64,000 nt of DNA. It comes from Bradyrhizobium sp. CCBAU 051011 (GTDB taxonomy: Bacteria; Pseudomonadota; Alphaproteobacteria; Rhizobiales; Xanthobacteraceae). The notes below the pieces were generated by a model. The model did no database searches. It was not told the DNA's origin and saw only the letters and a program-made list of their open reading frames with translations. The translations under genes and the position numbers were made by a program. Below, piece after piece: positions 37,424-48,842 of this stretch (its first letter is position 1; every line of letters starts with the position of its first letter). The DNA is taken from the NCBI RefSeq assembly GCF_009930815.1, contig NZ_CP022222.1, forward strand, positions 7,172,501 to 7,236,500. The letters are read 5' to 3'.

Positions 37424-37594
37424 GTGCTTACACCCTACGATCTCGTGGAGATCGCAAGACTACCGGACGCTGTATTCGGACGGCTAGCAGAACGGATGCA
37501 GAATCCTGAAAGAGCGGGGACGCGCGAAGCTCCGGGCCCCCCAACCGGCCGGCGCCCGAAAAGGCAATTCATCCACGTGGAAAACCGCCGTTAA
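37424..37594 (+). CDS. Doubtful small ORF, 56 aa
   Basis: A GTG at 37424, three bases from the divergent comEC start, opens LTPYDLVEIARLPDAVFGRLAERMQNPERAG followed by a Pro/Arg-rich basic tail. The first half looks like an amphipathic helix-rich peptide, but there is no ribosome-binding site and the frame is open only because it continues from the antisense of comEC. It is listed so that the comEC upstream region is covered. Confidence 0.22.
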   Translation: MLTPYDLVEIARLPDAVFGRLAERMQNPERAGTREAPGPPTGRRPKRQFIHVENRR

Positions 37595-37664
37595 GTCAGG
37601 CCAACTGCATTTTCCGACTCGGCAGACCGTGCTCTCTAGATCGAGGCTGGTGGCGGAGTACGAG

Positions 37665-37805
37665 GTGAGCCAGTTTTACTGCACGCTTCTGCTTGTGACG
37701 GCTCTGATGCTCACGGCATGCTTCGGAGTAGCGGCTTGGCGCCTCTCCGATGACACATCGGAGGTGACCGGAAGCTTTTTGCCGCCGTTGATCGAGCCGC
37801 GCTAA
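37665..37805 (+). CDS. Possible small membrane protein, 46 aa
   Basis: A GTG at 37665 with GGAG six bases upstream encodes a short polar start (SQFY), one hydrophobic helix (CTLLLVTALMLTACFGVAAW) and a polar tail ending SFLPPLIEPR. The helix contains LTAC, which recalls a lipobox, but the position is not ideal. No homologue is recognised. It belongs to the inserted block between comEC and gltX. Confidence 0.4.
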   Translation: MSQFYCTLLLVTALMLTACFGVAAWRLSDDTSEVTGSFLPPLIEPR

Positions 37806-37926
37806 AAATCCCCATCATTGGGCGGTTTATTGAACCCGTCAGCGGTACCGGATGCACAAACCGGAAGAAATGCATGGCGGCCAGAGTTACAGTTGCACCA
37901 GTGGAGCGAACATCAGGACAAGTGAC

Positions 37927-38184
37927 ATGAAGCGTGCGGTCTGGATTTTATTTGCGGTGGTCCTGACCTCCTCCCCTGCCGATGCCGCCTCTCCAGAGCA
38001 ATGCCGCTTCATTGAGGCACGAGCCGAGCGCGAGGCGTGCTACCAGCGCCAGGAGGCCGCGCGGGCCGCCCGGCAAAAGGCGAACGAGGTCCGGCAGGCC
38101 GAGCAGCAAAAGCCCTACGAGCCCATGACGGCGGACGACGCCCAGCTCGCAAAATCCCTGCGCAGCATTTGCCGGGGTTGCTAG
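37927..38184 (+). CDS. Small secreted protein, 85 aa, parent of a duplicated fragment
   Basis: Starting at the ATG at 37927 gives a signal peptide (MKRAVWILFAVVLTSSPADA). A Cys-containing helical region follows (SPEQCRFIEARAEREACYQRQEAARAARQKANEVRQAE), then a conserved end DAQLAKSLRSICRGC. Four cysteines in the mature part could form two disulfides. The last 120 bases are repeated, with about 14 differences by hand count, at 40217-40337 beyond the glutamine synthetase gene. An upstream in-frame start at 37852 would hide the signal peptide. Function unknown. Confidence 0.75.
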   Translation: MKRAVWILFAVVLTSSPADAASPEQCRFIEARAEREACYQRQEAARAARQKANEVRQAEQQKPYEPMTADDAQLAKSLRSICRGC

Positions 38185-38352
38185 GCGGCCGGCGCCACGA
38201 TCCAATCCCGACGGCCCACCGCCCTGAAACCGCTCTTGCAAGTGCGCCGCAGCAGGATGCACACTGTGCGCGCATGACCAGGTGTCAACGTCTACGGCTC
38301 TCGGCTCGACTGGAATTCACAGTTGCGCTCAAAACGAGAGGAGCATGACCCC

Positions 38353-38535
38353 ATGCGAGAAATCGAAATCCACGACTATGCACGGCAGTTGCTGGAAGCG
38401 CATGGCCCCAAGGCCATTGCGGAAGCGGCCCAGAACGCCATCGAACTCGAGGCAAAAGGCGAGGCCGAACTGGCCAGAACCTGGCGGCATATCGAAGACG
38501 CGATGAAGCTCATGCGCGGGCCGCACCAAAGCTGA
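38353..38535 (+). CDS. Small helical protein preceding glutamine synthetase, 60 aa
   Basis: The ATG at 38353 follows GAGGAG by about 11 bases. The product, MREIEIHDYARQLLEAHGPK then AIAEAAQNAIELEAKGEAEL, ending in RTWRHIEDAMKLMRGPHQS, is a charged all-helical peptide without signal. The protein looks like a family of short alphaproteobacterial cytosolic proteins of unknown role. It lies 114 bases before the glutamine synthetase start in the same direction, so cotranscription is likely and a regulatory or structural link with that enzyme can be considered. Confidence 0.65.
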   Translation: MREIEIHDYARQLLEAHGPKAIAEAAQNAIELEAKGEAELARTWRHIEDAMKLMRGPHQS

Positions 38536-38649
38536 GGCTGCCGGCGTGCAACGCAGAACGTGGTCCCAAAACCCGTCGCAAGCCGCTTCGCCACGGCTGA
38601 ATGGCGGCACGACCTCCACGATGCGCCTCTCCATGACAGGAGTGAAGCC

Positions 38650-40080
38650 ATGTTTCCGAAGTGTGCGACAGCCGAAGACCTCGTGAAGGCGATCAGCGAC
38701 GAGAAGGTGCAGATGATCGATCTGCGCTTCACCGACTTGCCTGGGGTGTGGCAGCATTTTTCCGTGCCGCCGAGTGCCGCGAATGTCGACGCTCTCAGCG
38801 AAGGCCTTGGATTCGACGGCTCATCCATCCGCGGCTTCCAGGAAATCCAGGAAAGCGACATGCTGGTCGTGCCGGACCCGGCCACGGCCTTCCTCGACCC
38901 GTATTCGCCTGCATCGACCCTGGTCCTGATCTGCAACATCAGGGACCCCGTGACCGGTCAACCCTATAGCCGTGACGCCCGTTACATCGCCCAGAAGGCG
39001 GAAACCAACCTGAAGGGCACTGGCCTCGCCGATACGAGTTACTTCGGCCCGGAGGCAGAGTTCTTCGTGTTCGACGACGTGCGCTACGGACAGGGCATCA
39101 ATTACGCCTTCCACGAAATCGATTCCAGCGAAGGAAGTTGGAATACCGGCAAGGAGGAAGACCCGAATCTGGGCCACAAGCCGCGCCCGAAGGAAGGATA
39201 TTTTCCCGTTCCCCCGACCGACAGCATGCAGGCTCTCCGCACCGAAATGGTGCTGACGATGGAACAACTCGGCATCCAGATCGAAGCCCATCACCATGAA
39301 GTCGCAACCGGCGGCCAGAACGAGATCGACATGCGCTTCACTACGCTGACCCGCATGGCGGACAATCTGATGATCTACAAATACGTGGTGAAGAACACCG
39401 CCCGCGAGCACGGCATGACCGCAACGTTCATGCCGAAGCCGCTGTTCGAGGACAATGCCTCGGGGATGCACGTTCACCAGTCCCTTTGGAAGGGCGAGAC
39501 CAATCTGTTCTACGACAAGGGCGACTATGCCGAGTTGAGCCAGTTCGGCCGCTACTACATCGGCGGCCTGCTGACCCACGCCTGGGCGTTGTGCGGGCTT
39601 TGCGCCCCCACCACGAACTCCTATCGGCGTCTGGTGCCAGGCTATGAGGCTCCGATCAATCTGGTCTATTCGCAGCGCAACCGCTCAGCCTGCTGCCGGA
39701 TTCCGATGTATTCGCCGAACCCGCGGGCAAAGCGCGTCGAGTTTCGCTCGCCCGATCCCTCCTGCAATCCCTATCTGGCCTTTGCCGCGATGCTGATGGC
39801 CGGCCTTGACGGCATCAACAGCCGGATCGATCCGGGCAGCCCGATCGACAAGAACCTTTATGACCTGCCGCCCGCCGAGGCGAAGGACGTGAAGTCGACA
39901 CCCGGATCGCTGGATCAGGCGCTCGACGCGCTCGAGCGCGATCACGCCTTCCTGCTCCGCGGCGATGTGTTCACCGGCGACGTGATCGAGACCTGGCTCG
40001 ACTACAAGCGCAAGAAAGAGATCGATCCTATCCGGCTGCGTCCTCATCCTTACGAGTTTCATTTGTATTACGACATCTAG
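38650..40080 (+). CDS. Type I glutamine synthetase (GlnA paralogue)
   Basis: The 476-residue enzyme is taken from the ATG at 38650, with AGGAG eight bases before it; the frame is open to 38560. It makes glutamine from glutamate, ammonia and ATP. It has the beta-grasp start [21 protein letters not shown], the [18 protein letters not shown] loop, [35 protein letters not shown] and [28 protein letters not shown] carries the tyrosine that GlnE adenylylates in GSI-beta enzymes. The setting between accessory genes, without glnB, suggests a second copy and not the housekeeping glnA; that is inference. Confidence 0.93.
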   Translation: MFPKCATAEDLVKAISDEKVQMIDLRFTDLPGVWQHFSVPPSAANVDALSEGLGFDGSSIRGFQEIQESDMLVVPDPATAFLDPYSPASTLVLICNIRDPVTGQPYSRDARYIAQKAETNLKGTGLADTSYFGPEAEFFVFDDVRYGQGINYAFHEIDSSEGSWNTGKEEDPNLGHKPRPKEGYFPVPPTDSMQALRTEMVLTMEQLGIQIEAHHHEVATGGQNEIDMRFTTLTRMADNLMIYKYVVKNTAREHGMTATFMPKPLFEDNASGMHVHQSLWKGETNLFYDKGDYAELSQFGRYYIGGLLTHAWALCGLCAPTTNSYRRLVPGYEAPINLVYSQRNRSACCRIPMYSPNPRAKRVEFRSPDPSCNPYLAFAAMLMAGLDGINSRIDPGSPIDKNLYDLPPAEAKDVKSTPGSLDQALDALERDHAFLLRGDVFTGDVIETWLDYKRKKEIDPIRLRPHPYEFHLYYDI

Positions 40081-40204
40081 CCAGGTTGTGGACCCACTGG
40101 CGCTTAGCCCAAATTCGTATTGATGCGAGTTTGATGAAGACCAGATAGTTGGCAGCGACGGAAAACACTTCTGCCGCCGCACCAGGACCGCAACCGCGCC
40201 AAGC

Positions 40205-40345
40205 GCGATCCACGAGCGGGCCGCCCGGCAAAAGGCGAACGAGGCCCGGCAAGCCGAGCAGCAAAAGCCCTACGAGCCCATGACGCAGGAAGATGCCCAG
40301 CTCGCAAGGGCCATACGGGGCATTTGCCGCGGTTGCTTGTGGTGA
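40205..40345 (+). pseudogene. 5'-truncated duplicate of the 85-aa secreted protein gene
   Basis: The frame ending at the TGA at 40343-40345 reads RAARQKANEARQAEQQKPYE then PMTQEDAQLARAIRGICRGCLW. This is nearly the same as the C-terminal 40 residues of the gene at 37927-38184, and the DNA is about 88 percent identical over 121 bases by hand count. Upstream the frame is open to 40124 but has no start codon, signal peptide or similarity, so this is a fragment. It lies 125 bases after the glutamine synthetase stop and forms a direct repeat bracketing that gene. Confidence 0.8.
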
Positions 40346-40626
40346 GGATCTGACGACGTGCTGCCGCGACAATGATGCCGCAGCGCCGAACAAATGCGCG
40401 ATCGCGCTCGGCGTTCAAAATCAGCATCAGCATGTCAATCGCCGTCGTGACAAATTCATTACGGACCCTTAATGAAAATGCATCTCCCTGCATAAGACGA
40501 TTGCACCGCGCGCTTATCACAACTGAGTCGCGCGAAATTCACTCGAAAGGTTCTGCGGATCGGCGATCATGCCCACGCAGCATTCAGCAATGACGCTGAG
40601 TCTGTTCAAAACAGATAGGGAAGAAC

Positions 40627-40980
40627 ATGCTCAACAAGCTATTCGGAGTAGCCGCAATGGCTGCCGTAGCCTATGCCGTCGTTCCAGCCTACGCCGCGCA
40701 AACGACGGGCTGCAGCGGTGTGAACCTGGAGAAAACCGAAGCCGCGACCGAAGCCATGGCCGATGGCCCGGGCAAGTTCACGGCGGAAAGGGAAGTCGCG
40801 CAGGCCCAGGAGGCCCTGCTCGGCGGCAACATGCGTTCATGCGCGATGCACCTGTCCAGGGCAGCGCACGCGGACCACGCTCCATATGAGGGCATGATGA
40901 TCCAAACCCCGGCCGCGACCACCACCGAAGGCCCATACCATTCGCAATGGAATTGGAAACCAATCCAGCCTGCGCTGTAA
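40627..40980 (+). CDS. Secreted protein of unknown function, 117 aa
   Basis: It has a signal peptide (MLNKLFGVAAMAAVAYAVVPAYA). The mature protein has two cysteines (TTGCSGVNLEK and RSCAMHLSRA) around a helical, Ala-rich centre, and a Pro/Thr-rich end with YHSQWNWKPIQPAL. The start is preceded by AGGGAAGAAC. The 282 bases before it are comparatively AT-rich and show no gene. A clear terminator follows, so it is monocistronic. No family is recognised. Confidence 0.75.
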   Translation: MLNKLFGVAAMAAVAYAVVPAYAAQTTGCSGVNLEKTEAATEAMADGPGKFTAEREVAQAQEALLGGNMRSCAMHLSRAAHADHAPYEGMMIQTPAATTTEGPYHSQWNWKPIQPAL

Positions 40981-40988
40981 ATCTGGCT

Positions 40989-41019
40989 AAAGGGCTGATC
41001 GAGCGACGATCGGCCCTTT
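40989..41019. terminator. Hairpin between convergent genes
   Basis: AAAGGGCTGATCG (40989-41001) pairs with CGATCGGCCCTTT (41007-41019), 13 positions with one mismatch and a 5-base loop. The stem has A-run and T-run edges, so it can serve both the plus-strand gene ending at 40980 and the minus-strand gene ending at 41054. Confidence 0.8.
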
Positions 41020-41053
41020 CAGCCGAGGCCGGACATTTGGCTAGCCGCACGAA

Positions 41054-41473
41054 CTAGGTGGCGTCCGTGCGCGGCTCGATCAGCGGCGTCTTCGACGACA
41101 CGTGGTGGCTGACGATCTTCCAGTCGCTGTCTTCACGGACGATCACCCAGGTAATCTTCACCGTCAGCGGTTCGGCGCCCGCTTCCACGAAAAACGACGC
41201 CGTGCCGGCGACGTTGATCAGGTCGGGAGCGGCCTGCGCGGTCCTGACGTCGGTGAATTTGACCGTCGGGGAATGCCACCTCGGCAACCCATCGAAATAG
41301 GCGGCAATACCGTCGTTGCCGCGATAGAGGCTCGGATTCGAGCCGAAGAAGAAGGCGTTGCGCGCGTAGAGCGACGCCAGCGCTCGAGCGTCCAGCTTGC
41401 TGAACGCCGCCGCCCATCTACCCATGATGCCGGAGACGATGTCGTCGGTCGCGCTGCGCTCGGACGACCCCAT
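41054..41473 (-). CDS. SnoaL/DUF4440-like (NTF2-fold) protein
   Basis: The 139-residue protein has the NTF2-like pattern: DDIVSGIMGRWAAAFSKLDARALASLYARNAFFFGSNPSLYRG at the N-terminus, then beta strands PTVKFTDVRTAQAAPDLINVAGTASFFV, PLTVKITWVIVREDSDWKIVSHHVSSK. Members act as small isomerases, hydrolases or binding proteins; the active residues are not evident, so only the fold is assigned. No signal peptide is present. Its start is 5 bases after the glnS stop on the same strand, so it is very likely cotranscribed with glnS. Confidence 0.8.
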   Translation of the reverse strand: MGSSERSATDDIVSGIMGRWAAAFSKLDARALASLYARNAFFFGSNPSLYRGNDGIAAYFDGLPRWHSPTVKFTDVRTAQAAPDLINVAGTASFFVEAGAEPLTVKITWVIVREDSDWKIVSHHVSSKTPLIEPRTDAT

Positions 41474-41478
41474 CGCCT

Positions 41479-43161
<1,683 letters not shown>

Positions 43162-43305
43162 CAACGAGTTCCTGTTAGGGATTGGCGAACCTTCTGCCAA
43201 ATTCGCCCTTGCGAGCCAAGCCTACTTTGCCAATGGCTAAGGCTTTAGTTATGCACCGTTCCTGCTATACACCACCGCCAATTCCAAACCTCACCCGCCC
43301 GGTAA

Positions 43306-44730
43306 ATGACAGATCCCGTCGTCACACGCTTCGCTCCCTCGCCCACCGGCTTCCTCCATATCGGGGGAGCCCGCACCGCGCTGTTCAACTGGCTCTACGC
43401 CAAGAAGACTGGTGGCAAGATGCTGCTGCGGATCGAGGATACCGATCGCGAGCGGTCGACCGAACCTGCCATTGCGGCCATTCTCGACGGCCTGAAATGG
43501 CTCGAGCTCGATTGGGACGGCGACGTCATCTACCAGTTCAGCCGCGCCGCGCGCCATCGCGAGGTGGCAGAGCAGTTGCTCGCCAGCGGCAAAGCCTACC
43601 GCTGCTACGCCACCGGGCAGGAACTGGCAGCGATGCGCGAGAAGGCACGCGCCGAGGGCAAGACGCGCCTCTATGACGGGATGTGGCGGGACCGCGACCC
43701 CTCCGAGGCGCCCGCGGGCATGAAGCCCACGATCCGCCTCAAGGCGCCGCAGACCGGCGAGACCGTGATCGAGGACCAGGTGCAGGGCCGCGTGGTCTGG
43801 CAGAACGAGAACCTCGACGATCTCGTGCTTTTGCGCGGCGACGGCAACCCGACCTACATGCTGGCTGTCGTGGTCGACGACCACGACATGGGCGTCACCC
43901 ACGTGATCCGGGGCGACGACCATCTGATCAACGCCGCGCGCCAGAAGCAGATCTACGACGCGCTCGGCTGGGACATCCCCAACATGTCCCACATCCCGCT
44001 AATCCATGGGCCCGACGGTTCAAAACTCTCGAAGCGCCATGGCGCGCTCGGCGTCGATGCCTATCGCGCCATGGGATATCTGCCGGCGGCGCTCCGCAAT
44101 TACCTGGTCCGGCTCGGCTGGAGCCATGGCGACCAGGAAATCTTCTCGACGCAGGAAATGATCGACGCGTTCGATCTGCCCGCGATCGGTCGCTCGGCGG
44201 CGCGGTTCGATTTCGCCAAGCTGGAGAACCTCAACGGCCACTACATCCGCCATGCTGATGACCGCGAGCTGGTCGCGCAGTTCGAAAGCGTATTGGATTA
44301 CGTCCCCAACGGCGCCGAGCTGAAGGCAAAACTCAACGACACGACGCGCGGCCAACTGCTTCGCGCTATGCCGAGCCTGAAGGAGCGCGCCAAGACCCTG
44401 ATCGAGCTGATATCGGGCGCCTACTTCATCTTTGCCGACCGTCCGCTTGAGATCGAGCCGAAGGCGGCCACCCTGCTGACGCCGGAGACGCGCGCGCTGG
44501 TCGGCCAACTCCGGACGGCGCTCGAGACTGTCACCGACTGGCGCGCCGAGACCGCGGAAGCCGCCATGCGGAATTTCGCAGAGCAGAACAATCTCAAGCT
44601 CGGCGCCGTCGCCCAGCCACTCCGGGTGGCGCTGACCGGACGTACGACTTCACCGGGCATTTTTGACGTTTTGGCGGTACTGGGGCGGGAGGAATGCCTG
44701 GCGCGCTTGGGCGATCAGGCGGCCAACTAA
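43306..44730 (+). CDS. gltX: Glutamyl-tRNA synthetase
   Basis: The 474-residue class I synthetase has [24 protein letters not shown] (HIGH), [10 protein letters not shown], the zinc-less connecting region, and [11 protein letters not shown] (KMSKS). A helical anticodon-binding C-terminus follows, ending [15 protein letters not shown]. It attaches glutamate to tRNA-Glu; whether it also mischarges tRNA-Gln depends on anticodon-domain residues not judged here. gltA follows 159 bases later. Between them, GCCCC (44731-44735) and GGGGC (44745-44749) form a small hairpin, too weak to call a terminator. Confidence 0.97.
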   Translation: MTDPVVTRFAPSPTGFLHIGGARTALFNWLYAKKTGGKMLLRIEDTDRERSTEPAIAAILDGLKWLELDWDGDVIYQFSRAARHREVAEQLLASGKAYRCYATGQELAAMREKARAEGKTRLYDGMWRDRDPSEAPAGMKPTIRLKAPQTGETVIEDQVQGRVVWQNENLDDLVLLRGDGNPTYMLAVVVDDHDMGVTHVIRGDDHLINAARQKQIYDALGWDIPNMSHIPLIHGPDGSKLSKRHGALGVDAYRAMGYLPAALRNYLVRLGWSHGDQEIFSTQEMIDAFDLPAIGRSAARFDFAKLENLNGHYIRHADDRELVAQFESVLDYVPNGAELKAKLNDTTRGQLLRAMPSLKERAKTLIELISGAYFIFADRPLEIEPKAATLLTPETRALVGQLRTALETVTDWRAETAEAAMRNFAEQNNLKLGAVAQPLRVALTGRTTSPGIFDVLAVLGREECLARLGDQAAN

Positions 44731-44889
44731 GCCCCTACCATATGGGGGCCGCGGCCATCTTGCAGTGCACAGGGCAATAAGCTACGCCTTTGGCGCCGCT
44801 TCTAGACATGCCGGCTTCCCTTGCTGCTGCCTTGCGAATGGCACCAAGGTCGGCGCGGTTTTTCGTAACGATTTCATCGGGGATCCACG

Positions 44890-46194
<1,305 letters not shown>

Positions 46195-46217
46195 GCTGCC
46201 TCATAGGGACAAGTCGG

Positions 46218-46255
46218 AAAAGCCGGATGCGATCATCGCGGCCGGCTTTTCTCTT
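46218..46255 (+). terminator. Intrinsic terminator of gltA
   Basis: AAAAGCCGG (46218-46226) pairs perfectly with CCGGCTTTT (46242-46250), with additional pairing possible in the loop, and CTCTT follows. It starts 23 bases after the gltA stop. Confidence 0.85.
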
Positions 46256-46257
46256 GT

Positions 46258-46333
46258 GGGGTGGGCAAAGCGGAGCGTGCCCACGATGGCCGATGCCCGA
46301 AGAGATGTGGGCACGCTTCGCTTGCCACCCTAC
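46258..46333. repeat. GGTGGGCAAAGC-type palindromic repeat (copy 2)
   Basis: GGGTGGGCAAAGCGGAGCGT and the right arm CTTCGCTTGCCACCCTAC are inverted arms, with GCGTGCCCAC and GTGGGCACGC inside. The organisation is the same as at 12410-12493, with a different loop. It sits directly behind the gltA terminator. The 128 bases from here to the SPW gene show no other gene. Confidence 0.8.
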
Positions 46334-46461
46334 GGCGCGCTAACCCCGCCGCGCCCTTCTTGTGTCGCCGCCGCCTCGCCAGCCGCGCTGTCGCAGGCCC
46401 TAGCCGCTGCAAAAACCAATACCATGTGTAAAGGGAGACTTGCGCGAAGGAGGTGAGCTTC

Positions 46462-46851
46462 ATGCGCATTCGACATTGGCAAGACGCCGCCAGCCTGGTG
46501 CTGGGCGTCTGGCTGGTCTTGTCGCCGTTCGTCCTCGGCTTCACCGGGGCGGCCACCTGGATCACCGTCGTGCTTGGGTTATGCGTTATCTTGTTTGCCT
46601 TGGAGGGGTTGATCATTCCGTCCTATCTGGAGGAATGGGGAGAAATTCTCCTCGGCCTGGCCCTGCTGGCGGCGCCCTGGACGGTTGGCTACGAGACAAC
46701 CTTGGCTACGGTCAACAGTGCGGTGTCAGGTCTGGTCGTGATCCTGTTTGCAGTCTGGGAATTGGCGACCGATCGCGACTTCGCCACATGGTGGCACGAT
46801 CACTGGCAATCGGACAGCCAACTGACAACACGGAGGTTGTCTGAAGCCTGA
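46462..46851 (+). CDS. SPW-repeat membrane protein, 129 aa
   Basis: A perfect AAGGAGGT (46447-46454) places the start at the ATG at 46462, not at the GTG inside the ribosome-binding site. The protein has two copies of the SPW-type hairpin: DAASLVLGVWLVLSPFVLGF with a second helix, and EILLGLALLAAPWTVGYE with a second helix, giving four membrane segments. A polar tail carries WWHDHWQSDSQ. SPW-repeat proteins are inner-membrane proteins of unknown function. It lies in the inserted region between gltA and lpxB and is probably monocistronic. Confidence 0.82.
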   Translation: MRIRHWQDAASLVLGVWLVLSPFVLGFTGAATWITVVLGLCVILFALEGLIIPSYLEEWGEILLGLALLAAPWTVGYETTLATVNSAVSGLVVILFAVWELATDRDFATWWHDHWQSDSQLTTRRLSEA

Positions 46852-47066
46852 CTTGGAAGGCCTCGCTACGACCGTCCATCGGTGACGTCGGGAGCGACGG
46901 GTTGTTTCGGCGTGCTGTTTCGAACCCGTTCGCATCATCCTCGATGCCGTGGCAACGGCCGCGCAAATGCGCGCCGTTCGTTGAAGCGACGCCGGCGGGT
47001 GCGTGCCGGACGGCGCCATTCGCCGCGATCCCCTCTTACCGCCCGACTGAGCCAAAAGTCTTATGA

Positions 47067-47558
47067 GGCCGTGGCTACTACACCGGCTGGCTTCAGACCT
47101 CGCCTACGCTCGGGATCGTGGTGTCACTGGCCGTAATCATCGCAACCCGCACCTACTTCGGCAATGAGGCCTTCGACACGTGGGCCTGGCGCGTCCCGTT
47201 CCTGGTGTCCTTCCTGCTGGTGGGTATTGCAATCTACATCCGGCTTCAGTTGCAGGAGACGCCGATCTTCCAGGAGATAAAGGCCAAGGGCCAGATGACC
47301 AGAAATCCCTGGAAGGAGGCCTTCCTCAGTTCGAACATCAAATACGTCGGGATCGCCACCATCGTGCTGATCGGGCAAGGCGTGGTTTGGTACAGCGGTC
47401 AGTTCTGGGCGCTGTATTTCCTGCAGCAGGTCTCCAAGGTGGACCCGCTGACCTCGGCCTACATCGTGGGAGCAGCGCTGCTGATTGCAACGCCAAGCTT
47501 GATCTTTTTTGGCTGGCTGTCCGACATCATCGGCCGCAAGCCGGTGCCTAAAGCGTGA
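47067..47558 (+). pseudogene. Truncated MFS transporter (metabolite:H+ symporter type)
   Basis: From 47067 the frame reads GRGYYTGWLQTSPTLGIVVSLAVIIATR, then WRVPFLVSFLLVGIAIYIRLQLQETPIFQEIKAKGQ and further helices to FFGWLSDIIGRKPVPKA. This is the central part of an MHS/ProP-like symporter. A stop codon lies immediately upstream in frame, with no start, and the N-terminal helices are missing. At the other end the second-half loop motif GWLSDIIGRKPV runs straight into the dispersed repeat at 47550, losing the last helices. Both ends are therefore lost. The 46852-47066 stretch shows no gene. Confidence 0.82.
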
Positions 47559-47650
47559 TGACGTTTCTTCGAATCGTCATCCCGCTTTATCTTTTTGTTT
47601 GAGCATGATCCTTTCGGAAAACCGCTACACACTTTTCCGGATCATGCTCT
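47550..47650. repeat. Dispersed two-hairpin repeat ending GATCATGCTC
   Basis: AAAGCGTGATGACG pairs with CGTCATCCCGCTTT. Then GAGCATGATCC with TTTCGGAAAA pairs with TTTTCCGGATCATGCTC. The two stem-loops fill 47550-47650. Elements of this form are common between Bradyrhizobium genes. It truncates the MFS pseudogene on its left and touches the lpxB stop codon on its right, where it may serve as the end of the long minus-strand operon. Confidence 0.8.
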
Positions 47651-48842
47651 AGTTTGGCCGTCTAGCCTTGTGCATCGTCGCAAGCACGATATCGGCCGCC
47701 CGCACGCTGGGCGGCTGGTTGCCGGTCGACATGATGTCGTCGATCTTGGCGAAGCCTTCGAGTTGCTTCCGGCGCAGGTCGCTGTCGCTCATCACCTCGC
47801 GTAGCGCCTGCGAAAGCTTTTCCGGCGTGCAGTCTTCCTGCAGGAATTCGGGAATGACGTTCTCGCCGATCACGAGATTGGCAAGGATCACCGAGTTCAC
47901 CTTGATCGCGCGGCGCAGGATCCACGCTTCCATCGCGCCGGTGCGGTAGGCCGTGACCATCGGCACGCCCGCCAGCGCCAGTTCGAGCGTCACGGTGCCT
48001 GACTTGGCCAGCGCCGCGTGCGCGATCCGAAACTTCGCGCGCTTCTCCTGCTCGCCGATGACGACCTGGGGCTGCACTGGCCAGCCCTTCACGGCCTCCA
48101 CCACCGTCTCCTGCAGATGCGGCATGGTCGGCAGCACCAGTTCGAACGTGGTGCCCTGCTCCTGCAGCCGCGCCACCGCCTGGCCGAACACCGCCATGTG
48201 GTGGCGGATTTCGCTGCGGCGGCTTCCCGGCAGCACCAAGAGCACCGGCGGCGATTCCGCCCGCCGCGCAGCCTCCTCGGCATTCGGGCGCAGCGAGGCC
48301 AGTTGCTCGGTCAGGGGATGGCCGACATAGCTGCAGGGCGGCCCGTGCAGCCGTTGATAGGCCTCGGGCTCGAACGGCAGCAGCGCCAGCACGTGATCGA
48401 CATATTTCAGCATCGCCCGCGCCCGGCCCGGCCGCCATGCCCAGACCGAGGGCGATACATAGTCGACGATCGGCAGCCCGGGATCCTTGGCGCGAACGCG
48501 CTTGGCAACGCGGTGGGTGAAATCGGGGCTGTCGATGATGACGAGTATATCGGGTGCAGCTTCTGTAACCGCGATCGCGGTTTCCTTGATCAGGCCGAGT
48601 ATCTTCGGCAGGTCCTTGACGACGGCGGCGAGCCCGATGATCGAGAGCTCCTCGATCGGAAACAGCGACTCCAGGCCTTCGCGCGCCATCGCGCGACCGC
48701 CGACGCCTTCGAACTGCACCCCGTCGCCAAGGCGCTGGCGCAGCACCTTCATCAAATTGGCGCCGAGTCGGTCGCCGGACTCTTCCGTCGCGATCAGAAA
48801 GATCCTCCGCTCCATTCCGGCGGTCGCGCGAGACGGCGTCAC
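47649..48842 (-). CDS. lpxB: Lipid-A-disaccharide synthase
   Basis: The GT19 glycosyltransferase joins UDP-diacylglucosamine and lipid X to give the lipid A disaccharide at the inner membrane. It has RIFLIATEESGDRLGANLM, FEGVGGRAMAREGLESLFP, IDSPDFTHRVAKRVR, YVSPSVWAWRPGRARAMLKYVDHVLALLPFEPEAY, and LPGSRRSEI. The GTG at 48842 overlaps the lpxI stop by 4 bases, arguing for that start (397 aa); an ATG at 48815 is the alternative closer to the homologous N-terminus. It is the last gene of the rpsB-lpxB superoperon. Confidence 0.96.
   Translation of the reverse strand: MTPSRATAGMERRIFLIATEESGDRLGANLMKVLRQRLGDGVQFEGVGGRAMAREGLESLFPIEELSIIGLAAVVKDLPKILGLIKETAIAVTEAAPDILVIIDSPDFTHRVAKRVRAKDPGLPIVDYVSPSVWAWRPGRARAMLKYVDHVLALLPFEPEAYQRLHGPPCSYVGHPLTEQLASLRPNAEEAARRAESPPVLLVLPGSRRSEIRHHMAVFGQAVARLQEQGTTFELVLPTMPHLQETVVEAVKGWPVQPQVVIGEQEKRAKFRIAHAALAKSGTVTLELALAGVPMVTAYRTGAMEAWILRRAIKVNSVILANLVIGENVIPEFLQEDCTPEKLSQALREVMSDSDLRRKQLEGFAKIDDIMSTGNQPPSVRAADIVLATMHKARRPN

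Noticed and set aside
34883..37805. comEC together with neighbouring small genes as a new DNA-uptake island
   Set aside because: Only comEC has a recognisable link to DNA uptake; no pilus, DprA-like or endonuclease genes are present.
44731..44749. Short hairpin after gltX as a terminator
   Set aside because: The stem is only five base pairs and no T-run follows.
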